Positions 47,433-57,529 of a stretch of 64,000 nucleotides of DNA are shown piece by piece. Positions within the stretch are counted from its first letter, which is position 1; each line of letters opens with the position of its first letter. A program made the position numbers and the translations under genes. The DNA is from Romanomermis culicivorax (lineage: Eukaryota; Nematoda; Enoplea; Mermithida; Mermithidae). Below the pieces are notes generated by a model. The model made no database searches. It was not told the origin of the DNA and saw only the letters and a program-made list of their open reading frames with translations. The stretch spans positions 186,001-250,000 of the forward strand of contig CAWUHX010000227.1 of the NCBI GenBank assembly GCA_963922205.1, in the 5' to 3' direction.

Positions 47433-47626
47433 ATACCTGTAAGAGGTCCGACCAGTTGTGGGGGAGGATGAATCCAAAATTTTGGGATGGGGGTTGTTTT
47501 TCCCAAAAAAGACAAAAAAAACTATTTTTTTCTAATTTTTCCAAGTTTGGGAGTCCCGAAATTTGGCTACAGAGTTCGGTCAAGCTGGTGGCGCCCCCCC
47601 CCAATCTCTCCAATTACAGGTATGCC
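47433..47626. repeat. MITE-like repeat, shortest TACAGGTATG copy
   Basis: The ends GCATACCTGTAA and TTACAGGTATGCC are perfect inverted repeats; inside are GAGGTCCGACCAGTTG and a C-run. This 194-bp copy gives the cleanest boundaries for the family. Confidence 0.7.
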
Positions 47627-47639
47627 TTTTTTGTCATAC

Positions 47640-47905
47640 ATTATTTAATGTCTCTGTTATTATTATCTCGTTATTCGCTCAAAATATTTTTATTCGACTT
47701 CTTTTTCGTTTTAAATGCGTCTTTTTGTCGCGCGAATAATTCCTCAAAACTGTGCCAATCTACATATCCATATCAAATTTTTTGAAGTATTATTTTTGTA
47801 ACCGATCTGTTGATGTATGGAATAGCTCACTCGAATATGTTATCACTAATCCAAATATTGTTACCTGCAGAATTAGACTGATGAAATCTTTAGAGCTTAA
47901 TTTTT
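47640..47905 (+). pseudogene. LINE C-terminal fragment
   Basis: The frame reading NRSVDVWNSSLEYVITNPNI, then a TCRIRLMKSLELNFLE segment, matches the end of CR1/jockey-type RT proteins, where Arg-x-x-x-x-Trp-Asn-x-Leu-Pro is conserved. Only this tail is present. Confidence 0.65.
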
Positions 47906-47929
47906 TGGAATAATATTGCCTATAACAGG

Positions 47930-48078
47930 GCCGTGCACAGAGGGAGCGGGGGGCGGCCACCGCCCCATTGAGGCAGCATGCAAACAGTGTATCGCGCAAA
48001 ATCAACATTTTCTGGGGCTATTCAGTAAAAAAAATTTAGTCCGCCCCCGCATGAAAAAAATCCTGCGCATGGCCTTGG
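47930..48078 (+). repeat. MITE with GGCCGTGCACAG ends, first copy
   Basis: GGGCCGTGCACAGAGGG at the left and TCCTGCGCATGGCCT at the right form imperfect inverted ends; inside are GCATGCAAACAGTGTATCGC and TTCTGGGGCTATTCAG. The reversed copy is at 50195-50325, in an intron of the carrier gene. Confidence 0.7.
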
Positions 48079-48119
48079 CCTATAAGCTCGTCGTTATTAT
48101 TCATTATCTAGGCTTGGAT

Positions 48120-48860
48120 CAGTTTGAGAATCATGAGCTACGTGGCTCCTAGGCCTAAGTTTTTTGGAAACAAATTTAAATTGTAGGAGCCAAAAATCTG
48201 TAATTGAAGAATATTGAAGTGTAGGCTTGTAACGTATCGTAATGTAATTAAATTATACATTCAACCAGATGATATGTATTCAAAAAATGATTGTTCAAAA
48301 AGCCTCTTTGTACCTGTACAAGGATCGACCACAAAATCTTTGTACGAAGAAGAATTTTTTGTACAAAAAACCACCATTTTTCGAGCTTCTGTTTCATTCC
48401 TTCTGTTGTTTCCAATATTTCGAGGACGTAGTGTCGAAAAAATTTTCAGATTCTGAAATTATAAAATGCCGGAAAAACAATTTAAGGATAACTCGTTCAG
48501 TAATCATAAGGTTCGATTTTATGTTCAAAAACATATCTTTATCATTTTAAAAATTAAAGAAATATACTCCTACTTCATAAGTTTGAAAGACTTCAAGTTA
48601 AACTTGATGTTTCTGCAAATCACCTCCATGATGCTTATGAATTCAACATCGTCTTCATGTTTAAAAATTTTTCTGCTCGGGTTTTATTAGAAAAAACCAA
48701 ATGTAAGACGCTAACAAAGTCCTAATTTAGCCCCGTCAGGCTGACTAACTATGCAGTATGCACAGATATGGTAGGATCTCCATTGAATGACCAAATAATT
48801 GGCGCGGTTACCTTTTTTGCGACCGAAATCATGTAATTATAATTAACATTTATCGCTATT
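48120..48860. other. Upstream region of the carrier gene, no gene recognised
   Basis: Short ORFs only. A TATTTCAG at 48857-48864 stands 16 bases before the carrier ATG and could be a splice or trans-splice acceptor. Confidence 0.4.
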
Positions 48861-48880
48861 TCAGATTGTCATATTTTATA

Positions 48881-51800
48881 ATGTCGACCGAACGTAAAAA
48901 AACGCACGGCGTCGCAAATATGATAGCCGGCGGCGTCGGCGGATTTTTCGTCGTTCTAACCGGGCACCCTTTCGACACAATCAAAGTTAGGATGCAAACG
49001 GCACGCGTTCCGGCGCCCGGTCAAAGTATTCATTTTAACGGCGCTATCGAATGTTTACGACAAACGGTTACCAAGGAGGTATGTATAAATTCATATAATA
49101 GCTTGTGGTGTCAAGTATATATACGTCGGCATGCGAGACTGGGAGAGATATGAGCTCACCCAGAAGGTGTTTTTTGACTCCGCCCAAATCGTGCCTTCTC
49201 AAGGCGAATCAGATTTTTTCGTTCCAAAACGAAATTTGAACATAATCGATAGATCTTTTTGAGATCTATCCAAAAACGTGACCTAAGAGTGTACCGCCGT
49301 TTTGGCGAGTTGGTTGTTGTTAAAGTTTGATTATGATTTGGTTGAATTCCTTATAGATTTTCCTTATCCTGATTTACGTGGTGCCCACTCGTCTTTTTAT
49401 GGATTTTTTAACCTCAAGAACCATTTTTTGAACCGTTTCCGGACCTTACGGTCGAAAATTTCGAGTTTTTTTTCCTCAATGTTCTCTTTAAATTTTGGCG
49501 ATCCATGACCCCATACATAACATAAACCCCTGACCATCTCCCCGGATCCCCGAGCTGCATTACATGTATAAGTGAAACATTCCTTTTCGATTAATCCCTA
49601 CTCCGTCCAATTGCTCTTTTTCAGGGCTTCACTGGTCTATACAAAGGAATGGGCGCTCCGTTGGCGGGCGTTTCACCCTTATTTGCCCTTTATTTTTTCG
49701 GATGCTCGTTCGCGAAACGGATGCAACAGAAACATCCGGACGAAGTTTTGAGGTATAACTTTTCACAATCTGAATCCAACTCTTTACATTTTTTTGCCCA
49801 TTTTTGGTTAAGAATAGGGTGTTGAGAAACTTACACTTTCCTACAATTGCCAATCGAATCTTTTTTTCACAGCACGTTACAAAATTTCAACGCCGGCGCT
49901 TTTGCGGGTTTTTTGACGACTGTAGTCATAGCACCTGCGGAAAGGATCAAATGCTTATTACAGGTTAAATTGTCTACGACTTTTAAACTTGAGAAAATTA
50001 AATTTCATCTGGTCAGACTCGTTTAACAAAAATGAAAAAATCAGAATAGAAATTATTTTCTCTGTCTTGGAATTAATGTTCAAGAGAGATAGGAATTTTC
50101 CCGTTAAAATATGAAGCGAAATAGAAAAAGATTAGAAAATGATCTCAAATCCGCAGCTTTCGTATGCCAAGCCTAAAATCTATTATATATATAATTGTAA
50201 TATGGCAGGATTTTTTCATGGGGGGGGCGGACCCATTTTTTACTGAATAGCCCCAGAAAATGTTGATTTTACGCGATACACTGTTAGCATGCTGCCCCAA
50301 CGCCCCCCCCCCCTTGTGCACGGTAGGGGTAAAGTTGAAAATTTGCAGGGGTAGTGTAACTGTCTGTGCACTAAACACTTGATTTTGTCTGAAAATTAGG
50401 CACCCAGTGATCAATTTTTAGAACTTTAGGCAGGGATAATACTCCCTCATACCCCTCCCTATGGGGTTGTCTGATTATATATATATCTTACCTGTTACAA
50501 GGAAAAATTAGATTTCGAAAAAGTCACTCGAATTAGAAGATTAGTGATCTAATAGAAGATTAATAATTTTTTCGAAATCTAATTTTACATTTTACAAGTT
50601 TCATAATTTCGATTCCGGGTTTTGCTTACTATTTCGACTTAAAATTCAATTAAAATCTCTATAAACTAGCTATAACTTCCAGATCCAACACGATAAAAGC
50701 GATACTAGATTCCGTGGTCCGATCGATGTCGTCAAAAGATTATACAAGGAAGGCGGAATAAGGAGTATTTATCGCGGAACCGCAGCCACTTTGCTCAGAG
50801 GTTAGGGTTTTAAAGCATTTCGTCCCGAATTTTCATTAACTTTCATGCAATTAGAGGTACCCATAAGAACCCCCTGGAATCTTCGGGCATACGGTGACCC
50901 CAATATTTGGTGATTGTATATCTAAAATAGGTGAGCCATGGGTACCCTATCTTTTTGGTTGGAAAATGAAAAATGAAATTTTGGGTTAGAAAATGATCTT
51001 TTTTGAAAAAAATGGTTTAAAAATTAAAATGTCCATTTCTTGGCGCTTCACCCCATAGACACATATTTATTATAGCTTTTAGACAAAAATACTACCGGTA
51101 TTTTTTTAACCTTTTTCTGATTTTTTACGCGAAAAAGGTCAAATTCTTGTCCTTCAAGGACGTTCCCACCCCTAAAATTTTGAGTCATCGATGACCCTAC
51201 GCATAAAAAGTTGCTTGATTCCACCAGACATGCACGGCAAAAATTTTCCAGGGGGAGGGTCCTCAGACTTTTTATCGAGGGGGTGGGCAAGCAAAAAAAC
51301 TTTCGAAAGTATGTTTTTCATATAAAATACGCATAGAAATCATTAAAAAACTGTCTTGGAAAAAGTTCAGGGGGGTGTTTGGCAATTTTTTCGGGCCAGG
51401 GGGTATCCAGGGTCTCACGTAGGAGGGTTTACCCCCTACCGCCTATGTGCATGTTTGGATTCCACATACCTCGGAGCTCCTTTACATGTGTAGTCACCAA
51501 TAATAATTTTAGACGTCCCCGCCAGCGGAGCTTATTTCGCTTCGTACGAATATTTAATGATCAAATTGACGCCCGAAGGGAAAAGGCAAGTAAAACAGGT
51601 ATTCCTTTTTTGAAACGTGTTCATTCATGATATACAAGGACATTCTTTTCCAATCTGAAGTTAAAAGCTCATATAGAAAAGGTGCCGTTTTTCATCCATA
51701 TGCAACATTTTGAAGTTTCACTATAAATTAGAAAATTTTCTGCAACCACTGTAATGTAAGAAGTTATTGCTATTTGGAAAATCCATTTTTTTTGTTTGTT

Positions 51801-53459
51801 AGCCTGTGTTAAGCTCGAAATCGATACAATTTTCGGCGTTTTTCTCAACTTCACCAAAGATGATTGATTTATGGCTGTTTTTTTGTCTGATCGGCTCGTC
51901 TAATATTTGGAAGCTTATCAAATTTCAGTGCCTTTTTTTACAATTTAACGATTTCTTTTGCAGCCGACATGATCTCAGTATAGGAAAGACTTTGTTCGCG
52001 GGCGGAATGGCCGGCGTCTGTAACTGGCTCATAGCGATACCCCCGGATGTTCTCAAATCAAGATTACAAATTGGTTAGTCCCCTAAGTCTATGATTAATT
52101 TTAGACGAAAATCAATCGCGCGCACCTTTCCTATTGATTAGTTGACTGGTTATGTTGGAGCATGCGAATGTCCTGGGTTCAGGTTCCAGGCCGAGCCTTA
52201 CTCTTACCGATATAGCGGGCAACAGAAAAAGGTTGCATTAACAATGTGATTGCATTATTCTTGAATGAAATTGTTTTAAAAATCTACCAATCGCAAAAAG
52301 CTGCATTTAATTTCAGAAGGGCAACTCGAAAGCGAAAATTTTCTACTTTCTATCAGGTTGAGCATAAAAACTTCGCAGAGAAAAAGAATGCGTGAACCTT
52401 CTTGAACCTCAGGCCACGAAGGAAAATAGAGGGAATAGTGACAAGCATCATAGGAACATTGACATTTTCCAAGTTTACCTGGAAGCTCACTTTTCCATTT
52501 TTTCTGATGTCTTGTCTATGCTCCCATAGCTAGATTTTTAATAGTGTTCATCATCGTTCATATTTTTTCCGTAGACTGTCATTTTGTACATTAATTTTAC
52601 GGCCCTTCACGCCGAGTCTTTTGGCACATAATACATTCAGATTTATTTTTATGATATGAAAGATGCTTTGTATAACATTTATTTCATTGTGCATGAGGAT
52701 TCCGATTTTTTCCCTGATTTTGAAAATCTTTCACGTGAGTAACAGCCAAATGCAGAAGTACGTTTCAGAATGCTCAGCAATTGTAGGCATTTTTGAACAG
52801 AAAACGCGTGTTAAGAAAAATCTTGTACGCATGGAGAAAATGTGGGTCTTACACATTACGTGGAAAAACCAGTCATTCTCAGTGCACAAAAGTGAGTTCC
52901 GTTATAAAGGAAAGAGATCATTTACTGAAACGGTAAAATGCGGCAGCAGGAAATATGCGTCTCGTTTGAACATTTATTGGCAGAAAAAAATTTCTAGAAT
53001 TTGCGAATCACAGAATTCAAAGAAATGTGAAAATATTTTCAAATCAATGTGATAAAACTTTATAATCACGCGTGCTTTACACGTGCTTACCGCCTCTGGT
53101 ACCTACACACTTCTTCCATTTTTGTAATGAATTACTGATGATTTTTGCTCTGAAAAAAAACCTGGAAAAGTCACTGGAAAACTGCCGGACCCCAATTTTA
53201 TCACCAAATTTCCTCTTCAGCCCCACAAGGAAAATATCCGAACGGAATCAGAGACGTTTTCAGAGAGATGATTAGAGAAGAAAGTTTTAGGGCACTTTAT
53301 AGAGGATTCACGCCCGTCATGCTCAGAGCTTTTCCCGCAAATGCAGTAAGTTCTCATTTAGGTTCGATTTTCAAAAGTTTTAATTTACTCCTTTTTTAGG
53401 CGTGTTTCTTAGGCTATGAATTGACGTTTAAAGTTTTGGAGAAGTTTGGTTTATTGTGA
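48881..53459 (+). CDS. Mitochondrial carnitine/acylcarnitine carrier (SLC25A20 / DIF-1 type)
   Basis: Exons 48881-49078, 49625-49752, 49873-49963, 50683-50800, 51513-51598, 51964-52073, 53221-53345 and 53400-53459, about 304 residues, the usual carrier length. Three mitochondrial-carrier signatures are visible: [24 protein letters not shown] and [11 protein letters not shown], each with its downstream GxxGLYKGM-, [10 protein letters not shown]- and SFRALYRGF-type motif. Around them are the carnitine-carrier residues of the family ([16 protein letters not shown] near the end). It exchanges acylcarnitines for carnitine across the inner membrane for fatty-acid oxidation. The start is the ATG at 48881, directly followed by [11 protein letters not shown]. 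The join of the fifth and sixth exons does not hold phase with the obvious sites (51598 and 51964); using an acceptor at about 51930 restores it with ten extra residues. Confidence 0.9.
50195..50325 (-). repeat. MITE with GGCCGTGCACAG ends, reversed copy
   Basis: The reverse complement of the 47930 copy, with shared GGATTTTTTCATG, TTTACTGAATAGCCCCAGAA and GTGCACGG words; it lies in the third intron of the carrier gene. Confidence 0.7.
51230..51445 (+). repeat. Copy of the CATGCACGGCAAGAATTTTCC repeat
   Basis: CATGCACGGCAAAAATTTTC, a G-rich run with GGGTCCTCAGACTTTTTATC, AAAACTGTCTTGG and a terminal ATCCAGGG/TACCCCCTACCGCC section; it lies in the fourth intron of the carrier gene. Confidence 0.7.
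52105..52205 (+). repeat. Possible tRNA-derived SINE fragment
   Basis: TTAGTTGACTGGTTATG followed by GTCCTGGGTTCAGGTTCCAG resembles A- and B-box spacing of a tRNA-like promoter, with an extra base pair in the T-loop word. No full tRNA fold. Confidence 0.25.
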
Positions 53460-53814
53460 AATCTTCGTTTTTTATAGTAAAAAGTATGTGAACGTTGCCC
53501 GTAGGTCAAAATGAGTTGTTTGAACTTGACGCATCAGTCGGATTCAGCGTTTATTATGGATCCACGTCGTTCAAAATAAATAGATGCCGATCGGTGTTTT
53601 ATTGTAGCAATATAAATAAGTAAAAATGCGACAATTAACAACGTGTAAACGGTCGGAAATGATTTATTGGAATTGGCGGCACCACCGAATTCAAAACTGA
53701 AAAGGAAAAGCAGAACTTTTTCATGGTTTTTACGATAGTTTTTCTATCAAATAGAGTCAAATTTTCAAAAGCGTGCTTTTACGTCAATGTAATTTCTATG
53801 AAACAGCTGTATAA

Positions 53815-54062
53815 ATACATGCACGTGGGGGGGGGGGGGGGGTAAACCCCCTTACCTGACACTTTGGCCCAAAAAATCGTCAAACACCCCCCAGAAATTT
53901 TTTTAAGACAGCTTTTTCGATGATTTATGTGCATATTTCGCATGAAAATAAAGCTTTCGGAACTTTTGTTGGTTATTTGCTCACCCATCCCCCTACCCCC
54001 TGAATAAAAGTCAAAGGACCCTTCCCCGGGGAAAATTCTTGCCGTGCATGTCTGGCCCCATA
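53815..54062 (-). repeat. Copy of the CATGCACGGCAAGAATTTTCC repeat, reversed
   Basis: Reads on the minus strand from GACATGCACGGCAAGAATTT to a run of about 18 C next to ACGTGCATG. It lies between the carrier and ARPC4 genes. Confidence 0.75.
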
Positions 54063-54226
54063 GTCTGTTTTTCATAAAAAATTGTGAAACAAAAATAATG
54101 ACTTACACAATTTTAGAATATTTACCCGAAAAATTGTTCTCAATCATATTCGACCCATACGGCTTAGCATAAAATGGCAAAAACATGCCTTCCACTATTG
54201 CTTATAAGCATTTCAAGAAAAACAGA

Positions 54227-55861
54227 TTATAGAGACCGCCTGAAAAAAATTACTTTTTTCAAAAATTCCTCTGCTGATATTCTAGCCCGCGCGTTTAAAG
54301 CCAATTTGATTTCCGATATTTCTTTGTCGATTTCTTCCATAAAGTGAATGATGAAATCGACTAATTTATGTTTATACATTTGTTCAGTGTGGGCGTTTGT
54401 GATCAAGAAAGAAATGTCATAGCCCTGAAAGAAAAAACAGATTATTTTTGACCATATAATGGAAATTATTGACTTTCAAAGTGATCTGGCTAACCGAATT
54501 GATGAAGACGAATGAATTTGATACAAGATATAAAAGTATAACATACTTGTACTGGCTTCCTTCTTAGAATTACAAAATTTTCCGATCGCATCATCATGAA
54601 TCTTGTGAATTTGTGGCACAGAATACGTTCGATGTCATCCATCTATAAAATATAGAATGATTAAGGGAAAATTTTCAGAGAAGCATATACATAAAAAAGC
54701 CATATTTTCATCAACCTTGAATCATTGATAAATTTTGACGCCAAACAAACCAAATTTTATATACTGACATTTCATTCCATATGGATAAATTTCAGTGAGT
54801 CTGTCTAGGCTAAATTTAACAGTAGGACTATGCATGCAGTTAACTAACTTGCTTAATAGCGATGCTAATTCGAACGGAATTTATGGATGCTTCGATGAGT
54901 ATTTTTTCTTTTTCATTACGGCTAATCACTATAGGTGTTAGGAGCAATTCTTTGCTTGATCTGAAAGAGACAATTGGATATAAAATTGTAGGGTATTGGA
55001 AAATGGCAGAAGTCCGTGATGGCTAAAAAAAGAGCTTTTTGTATGGTTGCCCATTTCCGGCTCAAAATTGACACGATTTTTGCAGATCTATTTAAATTGA
55101 TAAAAAATGATCATTGCATATTTTCTGGTGTCTAACTGATCAACGACAGGGTTTTTTTGAAAGTTCGAAGATCAGACATCAACTTTTGTAGCAGAAAATT
55201 AAGTCTTGGTTGACGCTGAAGAAATTCAAAAAATTTTTTGCGCCTACGTGCCGAACGGAACAAATTTCAGTTTTTGACATTGATTTCGACATATTCCCAA
55301 ATTTAAGCTAACATTTTCAAGCGAAAATTTGAGTTCATTACACATTCATAAGGCGTTTAATACGGTTTCTTTGGCATTCGCTTTTTTGCGCAAAAATCTT
55401 TTCGTTGATTTAAAGGCTTTTTCACCATATAGTTGTTGCTAATTATTGACTTCATATTACAGGAATTAATTGGCTATTCCTCCCCTATTATTTGGAGCAA
55501 AAAAAAACTTTTCTGTACAAAAAACACCATCTATATGCAGCCGTTTGAGATCATCGGCACACACTTTTGGCTATATAATATGAAATCAAAACCGTCAAAG
55601 CTTGATGAAAATAGTTTGTAACCAAAAATGAAATCTAATTTTCCGAAAATTCAAAGCATATTTGACTTTTACAGTATACAAGAATCGAAATTTAAAACAG
55701 TGAGGTTCTGTTATACGTCGAATAAATTGGATTTACACGTACTTGACTTCAATCTCCGGTTTATTATGACGTTCGACAATTTGCGATGAAAAGTTCTCCA
55801 AGCACAACGCCGCGGTCAACGAATGACGGACGGCGGTCAAGTAAGGCTTCAATGTAGCACT
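54227..55861 (-). CDS. ARPC4: Actin-related protein 2/3 complex subunit 4 (first exon not found)
   Basis: Exons 55861-55743, 54960-54849, 54642-54547 and 54424-54227, all in agreeing phase, with TAA at 54227. The translation runs [79 protein letters not shown], then [20 protein letters not shown], and ends [12 protein letters not shown]. It follows the 168-residue p20-ARC almost residue for residue. ARPC4 forms the core of the Arp2/3 complex, which starts branched actin filaments. Only the initiating Met codon is missing: the first visible codon is the usual second residue, so exon 1 probably ends in ATG. A Ty3-type element is inserted about 0.5 kb upstream on the same strand, and exon 1 may lie beyond it. 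Confidence 0.92.
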
Positions 55862-56087
55862 CTGAAACGAGAATCATATGCGAAGTAAAATGGTCTGGTC
55901 ATCATTCAGTAATAAAGTCTTAATTGCTAATTTTTAATTGCGCCACAAATGTGAATTTTTGAATATATATTTCGACTCCTTCTATGTCCCTTTCTCAGCG
56001 CCAGGAGATGGCGGAAGACCTTTTCTACTTAGCCATGCCATCAATTATGGAAAACGTCTGATTTCTTGCTGATTTTTTTGGTTTTCT

Positions 56088-56310
56088 AGATGGCTGACAC
56101 AAACATACACGGCAAGAATTTTCCAGGGGGGAGGGTCCTTGGCTTTTTATGGAGGGGGCTGGGGCGGGAGCGGGTGAGCAAAAAAAACAAGCATGTTTTT
56201 CGTACAAATATGCAAAAAAATCATGAAAAAAACTGCCTTGAAAAAATTTCATGGGGGTGTCTGGCTATTTATTCGGGTCAGGGGGTGCATACCTGTACTT
56301 GGGGGTGTTA
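56088..56310 (+). repeat. Copy of the CATGCACGGCAAGAATTTTCC repeat
   Basis: CATACACGGCAAGAATTTTC, a GGGTCCTTGGCTTTTTATGG section, GCATGTTTTTCGTACAAATA and TCAGGGGGTGCATACC. It ends directly next to the LTR at 56317. Confidence 0.75.
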
Positions 56311-56316
56311 GGCAGC

Positions 56317-56868
56317 TGTGGGGTCACAATTAAGCAACAATTCTAACCACAGGCTAACAACAACAACAAACACCAAACTCTCCCAGACGTTTCACCAGAT
56401 ATACACCAGAACTTTCACTAAACCTCAGGCAGGACACCTTGGCACGTACCTCAGGAGCTCCTACCCAAGTCTCCACTCCTATTCTTAAAGACTCCCTCCA
56501 CTACGCTCACAAAACAAAACAACTTACAGGTCCAAGTTGTATTGGGTGACGAAGGGCGACGCCAATAATAAATAATATACAAAAATATTATAAATAAGAC
56601 GATGGCGGCGACGCTCCATAAAATAAGTCTTTTTCCATAATGCCAAAAAGACAGAAAACATGCGAAACAGTGGCAGCATAAACCTATGCAAATATATCAT
56701 TCTTTCCGGCCACTTTTCGCCGCGTCCAACCGCCTGCGCACCGACGCCGGAAGCTGAACACGTGCACCTGAGCCCACCTCAACATCCCTCGGCCCTCAAA
56801 ACCGACCAACGGGAGGTGAAAACCTTTCTGCAGCCTGAGTCTCATACTGAGGCCCCGACTGCATAACA
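56317..56868 (-). repeat. 3' LTR of the Ty3-type element (552 bp)
   Basis: On the minus strand it begins TGTTATGCAGTCGGGG after the purine-rich GAGGGGAAAAC and ends GTGACCCCACA, giving TG...CA ends with ACA/TGT symmetry. A TTATTTATAATATTTTTG stretch near its middle could be the core promoter. The second LTR is outside the window, so the limits rest on end motifs only. Confidence 0.55.
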
Positions 56869-57529
56869 GTTTTCCCCTCGGAAAACAAATTTTTGGGGCT
56901 ACCCCCTCCAAGATGTGATCCAGCCCCTACCAGGTCCTTCAGGTGACGGCGACCTTGACCAATCCATTCGGCAGGGCACTCCCTTTCGGGCTACCGGAAA
57001 CGATCACGAACGTAGTTCGGCCTGGACTTTGACATCGATCTGTGCCTAGATCCGGGGCGTCGCCGTTCCTCTTCTCCCATTTCCTGGTTTTTACAACCTC
57101 GGTGATGAGGTGGCCCAGGTGCGCTTCCTCCCCGGTCGGCCGCTCGCCACATCGCTCCGTCTAATACAAATCTACTCAGTAAAAAATATTTTCTATAAAA
57201 TATTTCAAATATCTACTTACGAAATAATTTTATAAACGCGAATAAAATTTTCACGTCTTCATCTTTTTCAGGCCCTGAAATTAAACAAGAAAAATACGAG
57301 GGCTATATACATGCCCGAAATAAGATGGACGGAAATAACGAATTTTGCCGGGCAATGTTTGAGCACCGGAAACGAGAAAATTTTAAAATTTAAAGCAACA
57401 ATAAAACGAGATAATATATTTTTTTTTTGTATTTTGTATTTTATTTTTGTTTTTGTATTTTTATATTTTTGAAATAAAATTTGTACGAAATAACGAATTT
57501 TGGTCCAAAAGTGATGCGGCTATATGAAA
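56869..57529 (-). other. 3' untranslated region of the Ty3-type element
   Basis: No ORF of interest. An AT-rich half (57180-57500, with a T-rich run at 57420-57470) is followed by a GC-rich half (56880-57170). Confidence 0.5.

Noticed and set aside
52663-53052. 129-codon ORF in the sixth intron of the carrier gene, with a hydrophobic start and several cysteines
   Set aside because: Same strand as the host intron, starts at a non-ATG codon, no recognised family. It is worth a transcript check but not supported as a gene.
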